This document shows, in pieces, positions 35,429 to 44,773 of a stretch of 64,000 bases of DNA. The stretch is taken from positions 84,735 to 148,734 of the forward strand of contig CASFXH010000001.1 in assembly GCA_949298575.1 (NCBI GenBank), given 5' to 3'. Under the pieces are notes generated by a model. It worked only from the letters and a program-made list of their open reading frames with translations, was not told the DNA's origin and ran no database searches. Position 1 is the stretch's first letter, and every line of letters starts with the position of its first letter. The translations under genes were made by a program, and so were the position numbers. This stretch comes from an uncultured Parabacteroides sp. (lineage in GTDB: Bacteria; Bacteroidota; Bacteroidia; Bacteroidales; Tannerellaceae).

Positions 35429-35680
35429 GGTGGAAATAGTCATTTTCCCAAAAATAAATAGATTCGCCATGGTCGACTTATATATGTTCGCGTGAATCAT
35501 TCATTCCACCCGGTCGATTTATATATGCACGCGTGCATGACTATTTCCACCAGCCCCAAAAGCATAATTCATGGAAACGGCACTATTTCTACCACACAAA
35601 AAAGAATAACGCATTGAAAAATGACTATTTCCGCCACTACTTTTTTTATAATGAGCGGTAAAATGACTATTTTTCAAAAT
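35429..35680. repeat. tandem array with 41-42 bp period and modules in both orientations (array 3)
   Basis: Six AT-rich units. ACTATTT recurs at 35540, 35582, 35624 and 35666 (42 each); GGTCGA recurs at 35471 and 35512 (41). The 15-mer GGTGGAAATAGTCAT at 35429 is the exact reverse complement of 35537-35551, and looser copies in the second orientation end the following units. The unit at 35512 is centred on the 14-bp palindrome ATGCACGCGTGCAT. The array fills the gap between two convergent terminators, so neither neighbouring gene should transcribe it. Confidence 0.82.
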
Positions 35681-35706
35681 GAAGAGGAGATAGGGCCAAA
35701 AAAGAA

Positions 35707-35744
35707 GCCGCGGCCGAGAGATTTTCAGGATCCCTGGCCGCGGC
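35707..35744 (-). terminator. terminator of the asd operon
   Basis: Arms GCCGCGGCC and GGCCGCGGC, loop of about 20 bases, followed on the minus strand by TTCTTTTTTGG. It lies 40 bases after the asd stop. Confidence 0.75.
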
Positions 35745-35783
35745 GGATTGAAGAAAAACAGGTCAATTGAGATAACCGTCAGC

Positions 35784-36797
35784 TTAAGCCTTGACGTTCC
35801 CCACTTGAAGGAGATACTCGGCGATTTGCACCGCGTTGAGCGCGGCGCCCTTCCGGATCTGGTCGCTCACGGTCCAGAAGGTCAGTCCGTTCGGGTTGGA
35901 CAAGTCTTTTCGGATACGTCCGACGAACACCTCGTCGTGATCGGCGACGAAGAGCGGCATCGGGTAAATTTTCTCCGCCGGATTGTCTTGCAGGATAACG
36001 CCCGGCGCGTTGGCGAAAGCCTCGCGCGCCTCCTCGACGCTGATGGGGCGTTCGGTCTCGACCCACGTCGCCTCGCTATGCGCCCGCATGACGGGGACGC
36101 GTACGCAGGTGGCGCTTACCTCGATGTCGGAGTGCATGATCTTGCGCGTCTCGTTGTACATCTTCATTTCCTCTTTCGTATAGCCGTTGTCGGTGAACAC
36201 GTCGACGTGGGGGATGAGGTTGAAGGCAAGCTGGTAAGCGAACTTCTCGACGGTCGGTTCCTCGCCGTTGAGCAGTTGCGCGTATTGCTTTTTCAACTCA
36301 TCCATGGCCGACGCTCCGGCTCCGCTCGCCGCCTGGTATGTCGAGACGTGCACCTTGCGGATGTGGCTCAAGTTCTCGATCGCCTTGAGGGCCACGACCA
36401 TCTGGATGGTGGTGCAGTTGGGGTTGGCGATGATGCCGCGGGGGCGCGTCAGGGCGTCCTCGGCGTTGACTTCGGGCACGACCAGGGGCACGTCGCTGTC
36501 CATGCGGAAGGCGCTGGAGTTGTCGATCATCACGGCCCCGTGCTTCGTGATGGTGGGGGCGAACTCGCGCGAGGTGCCCGCTCCGGCCGAGGCGAAGGCG
36601 ATCTGCACGCCCTCGAAATCGTCGTTATGTTTCAACTCCTTAACCGTATAAGATTTTCCCCGGAAGGAATAATCCCGTCCGGCGCTGCGCGACGAGCCGA
36701 AGAGGAGGAGCTCGTCGATGGGGAACTGTCTTTGTTCAAGAACCCTGAGAAATTCTTGTCCTACGGCGCCGCTGGCGCCTACGATCGCTACTTTCAT
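35784..36797 (-). CDS. asd: aspartate-semialdehyde dehydrogenase
   Basis: 337 residues. The NADP-binding start is [20 protein letters not shown]; the catalytic Cys is in [13 protein letters not shown] near residue 129, and a His follows in the C-terminal half. It reduces aspartyl phosphate to the semialdehyde for lysine, diaminopimelate, methionine and threonine. It is the last gene of an eight-gene run on this strand, 32 bases after the C11 peptidase gene. Confidence 0.95.
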   Translation of the reverse strand: MKVAIVGASGAVGQEFLRVLEQRQFPIDELLLFGSSRSAGRDYSFRGKSYTVKELKHNDDFEGVQIAFASAGAGTSREFAPTITKHGAVMIDNSSAFRMDSDVPLVVPEVNAEDALTRPRGIIANPNCTTIQMVVALKAIENLSHIRKVHVSTYQAASGAGASAMDELKKQYAQLLNGEEPTVEKFAYQLAFNLIPHVDVFTDNGYTKEEMKMYNETRKIMHSDIEVSATCVRVPVMRAHSEATWVETERPISVEEAREAFANAPGVILQDNPAEKIYPMPLFVADHDEVFVGRIRKDLSNPNGLTFWTVSDQIRKGAALNAVQIAEYLLQVGNVKA

Positions 36798-36829
36798 TTT
36801 CCTTAATATTTAGAAGTTTAGAATTAAAA

Positions 36830-37990
36830 TCATTTATCATAAACAGCCTCGTGCCAATCCAGCCTTCGATACCACTCGCTCAACCGGTCCAGGCCCTCGC
36901 GCGGGAGGTAGGCGGAAAGTCCGCAGAAGCTGCGGATAGACAGCGAATAGCCGGGCGAGTCGAAATAGGCCGTCGGCGTCGCGGCGGCATAGGGGACGGC
37001 GTCGGCCAGGGCCTCGTCGAAGCGCGCGAGGGCTTCGGGGGTGGCGACGGCGGCGACGATGTCGCGCAGGTCGTAGAGGCATGGGGTGGCGCGGGATAGG
37101 TGCTCGAGCGCTTGGAGGCCGGAGGCGTCGAGGCGGGTCATGTCGGCGAGCGTGCGTCCGCCGAGCGCGTCTCTCGTGGCCTCGGCCAGGCGGGGGAGGG
37201 CGTCGGTGTCGGTGACGGAGACCGTGGCCGTGCGCCAATCGCCGCTCATTTGATCATAATAATTAAAGAACGTGCGCGCGAGGGCTACCGCGTCGACCGT
37301 CGGGGCCAGGAAGAGGGGCATGAGGTCGGCGTAGGGGAAGCCGGTGCTCAGCACCTCGGTGGGCGAGGCGATGATATGGTCGGCGACGTCGCGCAACTCG
37401 TAGACGACCTCGGCGACGCCCATGTAGCAGGCGTCGAAGAGGAGGAAGTCGAGGCGCTGCCCCTGAAGGACGTCCGCGAGCTCGTCGATCTCGGTGGTCT
37501 CATCGTCCTCGATGCCGAACGAGCGGAGATAGCCGTTGCCGTTGTCGGGAAACCACGCGGTCCCATGGCTCCAGAGGATGAGGCCGTAGCTGGGGGCGGG
37601 GAAGTCCGCGCGGACGTCGTGGAGGACTTGGCCGAGGGTCCGCGCCTGGGCGGAATTATGCTCCTCGTAGTCGCGGACGCGGACCGTGTCGACGGCCCCC
37701 CCGCGTTCGGCCAGGCGGAAAAGCGCGGGCGTGTGTCCCCGCTGGTCGGCGTAGATGAGGAACTCGTATTGGCGCGTGTCGAGGCCCTGGGCGCCCTCGA
37801 TGATCTGCGCGATGTTGCGATCGATCTGGGCGCCGAGGTTGTTGTCGCCCGCCATGTAGAGCAGGATGGCGCGCGCCCTTTGGGGTTCAGGCACATCCTC
37901 TTTTTGGCAAGCGGCCAGGCAGAGGATAAGGGCGATCGCGCGGACCGCCGTGGGGAAATATTTTTTTATCTTGAATCGTTGTCTAATCAT
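36830..37990 (-). CDS. clostripain-like (C11) cysteine peptidase lipoprotein
   Basis: 386 residues with a lipobox ending LCLAAC, so membrane-anchored outside the cytoplasm. C11 motifs are present: ILLYMAGDNNLGAQ, the catalytic His in LILWSHGTAWFP and the catalytic Cys in LLFDACYMGVAEVVYEL. The family cleaves after Arg or Lys, often with self-processing. It lies 21 bases after the second chromate-transporter gene and 32 before asd. Confidence 0.88.
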   Translation of the reverse strand: MIRQRFKIKKYFPTAVRAIALILCLAACQKEDVPEPQRARAILLYMAGDNNLGAQIDRNIAQIIEGAQGLDTRQYEFLIYADQRGHTPALFRLAERGGAVDTVRVRDYEEHNSAQARTLGQVLHDVRADFPAPSYGLILWSHGTAWFPDNGNGYLRSFGIEDDETTEIDELADVLQGQRLDFLLFDACYMGVAEVVYELRDVADHIIASPTEVLSTGFPYADLMPLFLAPTVDAVALARTFFNYYDQMSGDWRTATVSVTDTDALPRLAEATRDALGGRTLADMTRLDASGLQALEHLSRATPCLYDLRDIVAAVATPEALARFDEALADAVPYAAATPTAYFDSPGYSLSIRSFCGLSAYLPREGLDRLSEWYRRLDWHEAVYDK

Positions 37991-38011
37991 ATCCTATTCC
38001 GTAAAAATCGT

Positions 38012-38563
38012 TTACCAATAAAGCAGAAGGCCGGCGACGCCCGCGAGGAAGATCATCAAGATCGGGTGGACCTTAAACTTCCAGGTGAGGATAAACGCGC
38101 CGGCGAATATCAAGAAACTTTTATAGTCGATAAAGTTCTCGTGGTTCATGAGGAGAAGGGCGGCGGCGGCGATCAATCCGACGGTGACCGGCCTCAGTCC
38201 GGTGAAGGCGGCCTCGACGTAGCGATTGCGCTTAAACCTTTCGAACATGGTCGAAATGAAAAGGACCAGGAGGAAAGAGGGCAGGCACACGGCGGCCGTC
38301 GTCAGGCACGATCCCAGAATGGCGATGGAGGGGGAATAACCGGCGTTGTGGATGGCCGTATAGCCGATGTAGGTGGCGCTGTTGATGCCGATCGGGCCCG
38401 GCGTCATTTGGGAGATGGCGACGATGTCGGTGAATTCTTGCAGGGTGATCCAAGCGTATCGGTCGACGACGTCCGCCTGTATGAGAGACAACATGGCGTA
38501 GCCGCCGCCGAAACCCAAGATCCCGATCTTCAAATAGACATATAATAACTGGAGCCAAATCAT
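38012..38563 (-). CDS. chrA: chromate transporter half-subunit
   Basis: 183 residues from ATG 38563 (MIWLQLLYVYLKIGILGFGGG). A longer frame from 38590 would overlap the preceding gene. It has about six membrane segments and the ChrA signature GFGGGYAMLSLIQ, with QMTPGPIGINSATYIGY. In the split (short-chain) CHR family two such halves work together to move chromate or sulphate-like anions. It starts one base after the stop of the other half. Confidence 0.85.
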   Translation of the reverse strand: MIWLQLLYVYLKIGILGFGGGYAMLSLIQADVVDRYAWITLQEFTDIVAISQMTPGPIGINSATYIGYTAIHNAGYSPSIAILGSCLTTAAVCLPSFLLVLFISTMFERFKRNRYVEAAFTGLRPVTVGLIAAAALLLMNHENFIDYKSFLIFAGAFILTWKFKVHPILMIFLAGVAGLLLYW

Positions 38564-38564
38564 T

Positions 38565-39095
38565 TCATATCCTCTTTTTAACGCGTCCATAAATCAACCC
38601 CCCGGCGATTGCCGCCAAGATGATCCACGCCGGCGAAACGCCCGCGAGCCAGATCAGTCCCGCCGCCGCGACGGGTATAACCAGTTGCGCGTAGGAAAGC
38701 TTGATCGATCGGGCGGTGGTAAGGCAGGGGACGGCGATCAGGGCGACGACCGCCGGGCGTAATCCCTTGAAGATTTTCTCCACCCACTCGTTGTCGCGGA
38801 CATGGGTGAAGAAGAGCGCGATCATCAGGATGATCAGGAAGGAAGGGAGGATCGTCCCCAAGGCGCAGACGACACTTCCCCCGATGCGCTTCAACTTGTA
38901 GCCCACGAAAATAGAAATATTGACCGCGAAAATGCCGGGTAATGACTGGGCGACGGCGAAAAGGTCTATGAATTCCTCCTTCGTCATCCATCCCCGGTCG
39001 ACGACATCCCTTTGGATGAGCGGGAGCATGGCGTATCCCCCACCGATGGTAAACATCCCTATGCGTAAGAAAGTGAGAAACAAGTTCCAATACAT
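38565..39095 (-). CDS. chrA: chromate transporter half-subunit
   Basis: 176 residues with about six membrane segments. The ChrA signature reads GGGYAMLPLIQRDVVDRGWM, then VAQSLPGIFAVNISIFVGY. It is homologous to its downstream neighbour, and the two form the usual inverted-topology pair. It starts three bases after the S41 peptidase stop. Confidence 0.87.
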   Translation of the reverse strand: MYWNLFLTFLRIGMFTIGGGYAMLPLIQRDVVDRGWMTKEEFIDLFAVAQSLPGIFAVNISIFVGYKLKRIGGSVVCALGTILPSFLIILMIALFFTHVRDNEWVEKIFKGLRPAVVALIAVPCLTTARSIKLSYAQLVIPVAAAGLIWLAGVSPAWIILAAIAGGLIYGRVKKRI

Positions 39096-39098
39096 GCG

Positions 39099-40697
39099 CT
39101 ATTCTCCCAGTAACCGTTGATACGTTTCGTTGTCGTTAATGATCTCCAAGGCTTTTTGGTAGCTGGAATTGTCCGCGTTGATGATGTGGAAGTATTCGGC
39201 CATGTCGAAGAGGTCTCGCGCGATGAGGGCCTTGAGCTGGAGTTCGATCAGGGGCCGCGAGCGGGTGTATTGGGCCTCGTCGAATGGAATATCCTCCTCG
39301 TCGGCCATCGTACGCAGGCTGGCCATCATGTCGGTGTCCTTCACGTGGAAATCCCGCTCGTAGGCGGAAAATTTCTTATACGCGCCCGTGAGTTCCGCCC
39401 GATGCTCGTCGAGATAGTTCATGGAGATCCGGTTGACGATACCGGCGGCGACGATCTTGCGGTGATAGTCCGTATAGCGGGAAGTGTCGACGGGGATGAA
39501 GACATCGGGCATGATGCCGCCTCCGCCATAGACCGTACGCTGAGTCGTCAGGGTGTTGTATTGGAGGGAATCCGGAAAATGGATGCTGTCGGCGCTCATG
39601 AGCTCTCCGCGGTTGTAGCGCTCGATCAGGTCGCGATGGTAATCCTCGAGATGTTCACTATCGTATGGCTTTTGGATGCAGCGGCCCGTAGGGGTGTAAT
39701 ATCGGGAAACGGTCAGGCGGATCATGGAGCCATCCGGGAGGGGGATGGGTTTCTGGACCAAGCCCTTGCCAAATGTCCGTCGACCGACAATCACGCCCCT
39801 GTCCCAATCCTGGATCGCGCCGGATACGATCTCGCTCGCCGAGGCGGAGGATTCGTCCACCAATACGACTAAACGGCCTTTCTCGAAATCGCCGCGGGCT
39901 GTCGATACCGCTTCCTCCCGCGGCATTTTGCTTCCCCGTGTGTAGACGATCAACTTGTTGGCGTCGAGGAACTCGTCGGCCAGGTCGATGGCGATGTTAA
40001 GGTATCCCCCGCCATTGCCTTGCAGGTCGAGGATAAGATCGCGCATGCCTTCCTTCTTCAGCCGGGTGATCGCTTCCCGGAACTCATCGGCGGAAGAGGC
40101 GGCGAAACGGTTTAGCTTGATGTAGCCCGTATGCTTGTCGGCCATGTAGGCCGCGTCGAGGCTGTAGACAGGGATCTTCCCCCGGGTAATCTTGAAGTCT
40201 AAAAGCTCTGGGACGTCCTTTCGTTTCACCTTCACGCGGACTTCCGTCCCTTTGGGGCCGCGGAGGCGGCGCATGATTTCGTTCGTGCGCATCTTGACAC
40301 CCGCGATCACCGTGTCGTTGACCTGGACGATCCGGTCTCCAGCGATCAATCCGACCTTCTCCGAGGGGCCTCCCGGGATGACTTGGATGACGTAGACCGT
40401 ATCGGTGAGTAGGTTGAACTGGATGCCAATCCCGTCGAAGTTGCCTTGGAGCGGCTCGTTCATCTCGCGAGTCTCCTCCGGGTCCATGTAGGTGGAGTGG
40501 GGGTCGAGGTTATCCAGCATCCCCGTGATGGCGTCCTCTACCAACTTGACTTCACTTGTCGTATCGACGTAGAGTCGTTCGATCGCGTAGAGCGCGAGCT
40601 GCAATTTCCGGGCCTGCACGTTGGTTCGCTGCGCGAAGATCGTGGCGATGGCGAGGAACAGGAGCATGGTGACAACAATTATAGCTCTCGTATTCAT
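39099..40697 (-). CDS. S41-family C-terminal processing protease (CtpA type)
   Basis: 532 residues with an N-terminal signal/anchor (about 5-22). A PDZ domain (about 85-165, with GLIAGDRIVQVNDTVI) precedes the S41 protease core: VLVDESSASASEIVSGAI carries the catalytic Ser and RTFGKGLVQ the catalytic Lys. It acts in the periplasm, trimming C-termini of envelope proteins. It is 38 bases after coaD in the same run. Confidence 0.93.
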   Translation of the reverse strand: MNTRAIIVVTMLLFLAIATIFAQRTNVQARKLQLALYAIERLYVDTTSEVKLVEDAITGMLDNLDPHSTYMDPEETREMNEPLQGNFDGIGIQFNLLTDTVYVIQVIPGGPSEKVGLIAGDRIVQVNDTVIAGVKMRTNEIMRRLRGPKGTEVRVKVKRKDVPELLDFKITRGKIPVYSLDAAYMADKHTGYIKLNRFAASSADEFREAITRLKKEGMRDLILDLQGNGGGYLNIAIDLADEFLDANKLIVYTRGSKMPREEAVSTARGDFEKGRLVVLVDESSASASEIVSGAIQDWDRGVIVGRRTFGKGLVQKPIPLPDGSMIRLTVSRYYTPTGRCIQKPYDSEHLEDYHRDLIERYNRGELMSADSIHFPDSLQYNTLTTQRTVYGGGGIMPDVFIPVDTSRYTDYHRKIVAAGIVNRISMNYLDEHRAELTGAYKKFSAYERDFHVKDTDMMASLRTMADEEDIPFDEAQYTRSRPLIELQLKALIARDLFDMAEYFHIINADNSSYQKALEIINDNETYQRLLGE

Positions 40698-40735
40698 TCT
40701 TTTTGCCTATTTTAAATCAACTATCAATACCTTTT

Positions 40736-41209
40736 TCAATAAAGCCTCGTCCCTTTCGGCACGAATTGGGAGATGTCCTTCCCGTAGCGGAGCAACTCGC
40801 GGACGATGCTAGAGCTGATATGCGTATGTTCCGGCTCGGTGAACAGGATGAAGGTCTCGATGCCGGAGAGTTTCCGGTTGACATCCGCGATGCTCTTCTC
40901 GTATTCGAAGTCGTTGACGGTACGTATGCCCCGGAGGATAAACCTCGCGCCCACCTCGCGAGCGAAGTCGACCGTCAGCGAATTATACGCCATCACCTTC
41001 ACCCGGGGGGTATCTTTATAGAGATTCCGGATCGCCTCCAAGCGTTTCTCCAGTGGGAAGTGGGTCAACTTCTTGTCGTTGATACCGATGGAGATGATGA
41101 TCTCGTCGACGAGCGCCAAGCCACGCGTGACGAGCGACTCATGACCGATCGTGAAGGGGTCGAACGTCCCCGGGAAGAGGGCTATCCGTTTTTCTGACTC
41201 ATTGTCCAT
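40736..41209 (-). CDS. coaD: pantetheine-phosphate adenylyltransferase
   Basis: 157 residues, the normal size. The nucleotidyltransferase motif is [18 protein letters not shown], and [13 protein letters not shown] lies near the C-terminus. It makes dephospho-CoA from phosphopantetheine and ATP. It follows parE by 27 bases. Confidence 0.96.
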   Translation of the reverse strand: MDNESEKRIALFPGTFDPFTIGHESLVTRGLALVDEIIISIGINDKKLTHFPLEKRLEAIRNLYKDTPRVKVMAYNSLTVDFAREVGARFILRGIRTVNDFEYEKSIADVNRKLSGIETFILFTEPEHTHISSSIVRELLRYGKDISQFVPKGTRLY

Positions 41210-41236
41210 GTCCTTGAAAATAGGTTTCTATCGGGT

Positions 41237-43099
41237 TCAACTTATGATATCTTCCTCGACGACCAGGTTGTCGATGATGAAATTCTGCCTTTCCATCGTG
41301 TTCTTGCCCATGTAGAACTCCAGCATCTCCTTCACGGCGTCCTCCTTTTTCAGGGTGACGGGGTCGAGACGGATGTCCTTGCCGATGAAATGGCGGAACT
41401 CATCGGGCGAGATCTCTCCCAAGCCCTTGAAGCGGGTAATCTCCGGGTTTTTCCCGGCCGCCGCGATGGCCGCCAAGCGCTCTTCCTCCGAGTAGCAATA
41501 CCACGTCCGCTGCTTGTTGCGCACCCTGAAAAGGGGTGTTTGCAGGATAAAGACATGGTTCCGCTTGATCAGGTCGGGGAAGAACTGGAGGAAAAACGTG
41601 ATCAGCAACAGCCTGATATGCATTCCATCCACATCCGCGTCGGTGGCGATGATGACTTTATTGTATCGAAGCCCATCCAAGCCCTCCTCAATGTTGAGCG
41701 CCGCCTGGAGCAAGTTGAATTCCTCGTTCTCGTAGACGATCTTCTTCGTCAAGCCATAGCAGTTCAGCGGTTTGCCCCGGAGGCTGAAGACGGCTTGGAA
41801 GTTCGGGTCGCGGCTTTTCGTGATGGATCCGCTGGCCGAATCGCCCTCGGTGATGAAGATGGCGCTCTCTTCCAGCCGGTCGCCCTTCGTGTCGTTGAGG
41901 TGGACACGGCAGTCGCGGAGCTTCTTGTTGTGCAAGTTCGCCTTCTTGGCCCGCTCCCGCGCCAGTTTGGTCACGCCGGCGATGGCCTTCCGCTCCTTTT
42001 CCGAGTCGAGGATCTTCTTGAGCAGCGTGTCGGCGGTATCCAGATGCTTGTGCAAATAGTTGTCGAGCTCGCGCTTGAGGAAGTCGCTCACGTATTTTTG
42101 GATCGTCGGCCCCTCGGGCCCCATGTCTTTAGAGCCTAATTTCGTCTTCGTCTGGCTCTCGAAGACAGGTTCCTCCACCTTCAGGCTGATGGCCGCCACG
42201 ATGCCCGACCGGATGTCGGTATATTCCAAGTTCTTGTTGTAATATTCTTTCACCACGCGCCCGACGGACTCCTTGAACGCCGAGAGGTGCGTCCCTCCTT
42301 GAGTGGTCAATTGCCCGTTGACGAACGAGTAATACTCCTCGCCATATTGGTTGGAGTGGGTGATGACCACCTCGATGTCGTCTCCCAGCAAGTGGATGAT
42401 GGGGTAGAGCGGCTCGGTGGTCATGTTCTCGTTGAGCAGATCCTCCAGGCCATGTTTCGAGTAGAACTTGCGGCCGTTGTAAAGGATCGTCAACCCGGAG
42501 TTGAGGAAGACGTAATTTTTCAACAACGCCTCCACGAACTCGTCTTTATAATGGTAGTCGGGGAAAATCTCCCGGTCGGGCGTGAAGGAGACCCTTGTCC
42601 CGTTCGGCTGGTCGGTTGGCTCGATGGGCGATTCCTCTTGGATGAGGGCGCGGCTATAGGCGACCCGCTTGCGTTCCCCCTCCCGGGCGCTCTCGATCTC
42701 GAACCGCGCGCTGAGGGCGTTGACCGCCTTGATGCCGACCCCGTTCAGGCCGACGGATTTCTTGAACGCCTTGCTGTCGTACTTGGCGCCGGTATTCATT
42801 TTGCTGGATACGTCGACCACTTTCCCCAGCGGGATGCCCCGCCCGTAGTCTCTCACCTCGACGCGACCCTCCTCGATCGTCACCTCGATGGTCTTCCCAT
42901 AGCCCATCATGTACTCGTCGATGGCGTTGTCGAGGACTTCCTTCAGGAGGACATAGATCCCGTCGTCGGCGAAACTCCCGTCGCCCAGCTTGCCGATATA
43001 CATTCCCGGCCGCCGGCGGATGTGCTCCATCCAGTCGAGGGTCTTGATGTCGTCTTCGCTATAGCTGGCGCCGGGCGCGATGTCATATAATCCTGTCAT
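41237..43099 (-). CDS. parE: DNA topoisomerase IV subunit B
   Basis: 620 residues. The GHKL ATPase domain has [20 protein letters not shown] and [13 protein letters not shown]. The TOPRIM domain has [16 protein letters not shown] and [15 protein letters not shown]. Length and [13 protein letters not shown] point to ParE rather than GyrB. It separates daughter chromosomes with ParC, which is not in the window. It starts one base after the stop of the acetyltransferase gene. Confidence 0.92.
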   Translation of the reverse strand: MTGLYDIAPGASYSEDDIKTLDWMEHIRRRPGMYIGKLGDGSFADDGIYVLLKEVLDNAIDEYMMGYGKTIEVTIEEGRVEVRDYGRGIPLGKVVDVSSKMNTGAKYDSKAFKKSVGLNGVGIKAVNALSARFEIESAREGERKRVAYSRALIQEESPIEPTDQPNGTRVSFTPDREIFPDYHYKDEFVEALLKNYVFLNSGLTILYNGRKFYSKHGLEDLLNENMTTEPLYPIIHLLGDDIEVVITHSNQYGEEYYSFVNGQLTTQGGTHLSAFKESVGRVVKEYYNKNLEYTDIRSGIVAAISLKVEEPVFESQTKTKLGSKDMGPEGPTIQKYVSDFLKRELDNYLHKHLDTADTLLKKILDSEKERKAIAGVTKLARERAKKANLHNKKLRDCRVHLNDTKGDRLEESAIFITEGDSASGSITKSRDPNFQAVFSLRGKPLNCYGLTKKIVYENEEFNLLQAALNIEEGLDGLRYNKVIIATDADVDGMHIRLLLITFFLQFFPDLIKRNHVFILQTPLFRVRNKQRTWYCYSEEERLAAIAAAGKNPEITRFKGLGEISPDEFRHFIGKDIRLDPVTLKKEDAVKEMLEFYMGKNTMERQNFIIDNLVVEEDIIS

Positions 43100-43100
43100 T

Positions 43101-44240
43101 TCACCGTTCCCAACTGATTGATTTCACGTAAGCCCGCCGGGTCTTATGATGCTCGCGCTTGAAGTACTCCCATTGCGCCTGCACGGCGGTGTTGGTCTCC
43201 AGCTCGATATTGCTTTCCGCGTAGACGACGCCCAGTTTCCGGTAGATCGGGATCAGGTCGTTGAAGAGGAGGGCGTTGACTCCCTTGTTCTGGTACTCCG
43301 GCAAGACGCCCGTCAGGTAGAGGTCGATCACCTTCGGCTTCGATTTCAGCGCCCGCAGCAGGTGGATCCAACCGAAGGGGAGCAGCTTCCCTTTCGCTTT
43401 CTGGAGGGCTCGCGAGAGGCTGGGGAGGGAAATGCCGAAGCCGACGACCCGGTTGTCCGTCTCGCGGACGATGGCCGTCACGAGGTCGTAACGTAGCATC
43501 GGGACGTACATCCTCACGTAGTAGTCGATCTGCTTTTCCGTCAGCGGGGCGAACCCGTAGAGCGGCGCGAAGGCGGCGTTGAGCGTATGGAAAATGTCGT
43601 GCGCGTAAGGCATGATCTCTTTCTTGTTCTTGAACTTCATCACGCGCAGCCCGTACTTGCGTTTCACCAGCTCGCCGATGCGCAAGTGCTTCGCGGGCAC
43701 CTCGTCGGGGACGTAGATCTTGTATTCCAGCCAATCTTGATCCTTGACGAAGCCCATGCGGTCCATGTGCTTCGGGTAGTAGGGGTAGTTGTAGATGGTC
43801 GCCATCGTCCCCAGCTGGTCGAAGCCGTGGATCAGCATCCCCTCGTGGTCCATGTCCGAGAAGCCCATCGGCCCTTGCAGCTCGGTCATCCCCAGCTCGC
43901 GGGCCCACGCTTCGACGGCCCCGAAGAGCGCGTCGACCACCTCGGCGTCGTCCACGAAATCCACGAAGCCGAACCTCGCCCGCTTCTGCCCCCAGACCTC
44001 GTTGCTCAGCCTGTTGACGATCCCCGCGATCCGCCCGACGATCCGCTGCCCCCTGTAGGCCAGGAAAAGCGCGGCGTCGCACACCTCGAACGCCGGGTTG
44101 TACTTGGCGCTGAGCGTCATGACCTCTTCTCCAAGCAGCCCCGGGACGTAGTAGGGGCAATCTTTATATAGCTCGTAGCCGAAATGAACGAACTCGTCCA
44201 GCTCGTCCATGGTATTTACTCTTTTGATCGTTACATCCAT
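43101..44240 (-). CDS. GNAT-like N-acetyltransferase family protein
   Basis: 379 residues, cytoplasmic, with no signal. The C-terminal half has a GNAT-like acetyl-CoA fold ([20 protein letters not shown], then [12 protein letters not shown]). The N-terminal part ([31 protein letters not shown]) is typical of a large conserved bacterial group of unknown substrate. It heads the eight-gene run and is directly joined to parE. Confidence 0.75.
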   Translation of the reverse strand: MDVTIKRVNTMDELDEFVHFGYELYKDCPYYVPGLLGEEVMTLSAKYNPAFEVCDAALFLAYRGQRIVGRIAGIVNRLSNEVWGQKRARFGFVDFVDDAEVVDALFGAVEAWARELGMTELQGPMGFSDMDHEGMLIHGFDQLGTMATIYNYPYYPKHMDRMGFVKDQDWLEYKIYVPDEVPAKHLRIGELVKRKYGLRVMKFKNKKEIMPYAHDIFHTLNAAFAPLYGFAPLTEKQIDYYVRMYVPMLRYDLVTAIVRETDNRVVGFGISLPSLSRALQKAKGKLLPFGWIHLLRALKSKPKVIDLYLTGVLPEYQNKGVNALLFNDLIPIYRKLGVVYAESNIELETNTAVQAQWEYFKREHHKTRRAYVKSISWER

Positions 44241-44260
44241 TATCCGGTAGAATTAGGCTA

Positions 44261-44268
44261 CAAAAGTA
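44261..44268 (-). promoter_or_regulatory. -7 element of the acetyltransferase/parE run
   Basis: TACTTTTG on the minus strand, 20 bases before the ATG at 44240. Array 4 begins about 80 bases upstream of it. Confidence 0.5.
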
Positions 44269-44345
44269 TATAATTTGCGTGGTTCGCGGTTCATTTGGTT
44301 TTAAGAAATGGGGAAATTGGGGGATTGGGGGTGGAAATGGAGGGT

Positions 44346-44668
44346 GTCGACCGGGGGGGAGATCCCGCGGCAGGGGTCGAAAATGGTTTCCGCGTGGCGC
44401 GAACCCCGCGGCAGGGGTCGAAAATGGTTTCCGCGTGGCGCGAACCCCCTCGGCAGAGGTCGAAAATGGATTTTCAAATGGCGCGAACCCTGCGGCAGAG
44501 GTCGAAAATGGACTTTCAAACGGCGCGAAGCCTGCGGCAGGGGTCGAAAATGGACTTTCAAATGGCGCGAAGCCTGCGGCAGAGGTCGAAAATGGACTTT
44601 CAAACGTCGCGAAGCCCTCGGCAGAGGTCGGAAATGGATTTTTTTACTTTCACGAGGCCTCTTCAAGG
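44346..44668. repeat. tandem array with 41-42 bp period (array 4)
   Basis: GTCGA or GTCGG anchors lie at 44376, 44417, 44459, 44501, 44543, 44585 and 44627 (steps 41, 42, 42, 42, 42, 42), with a shortened first unit at 44346. The unit runs from GTCGAAAATGG through a GCGCGAA segment to CGGCAG. Dyads include CCTGC-G-GCAGG at unit borders and GGTT...CGCGTGGCGCG...AACC in the first two units. All forward frames are open for 100-170 codons with a 14-residue repeat (VENGLSNGAKPAAE), which is expected of a stop-free 42-mer and not evidence for a protein. It lies between divergent promoters, 75 bases before the DUF6261 gene 3 promoter. Confidence 0.88.
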
Positions 44669-44741
44669 GTAAAGAAAGGGCTTTTTGTTTTTTTAAAAAT
44701 AAATTTTCTTTTTCATGCGTACGATTTCAAATAGAAATAAT

Positions 44742-44750
44742 ACCTTTGGC
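44742..44750 (+). promoter_or_regulatory. -7 element of DUF6261 gene 3
   Basis: TACCTTTGG, 23 bases before the ATG at 44774. Confidence 0.55.
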
Positions 44751-44773
44751 CCGTATTCAAAAACTATTGAGAA

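Noticed and set aside
36830-38563. Chromate-transporter and C11 genes as a defence island
   Set aside because: They lie in a run of housekeeping genes and no nuclease, helicase or toxin domain is present.
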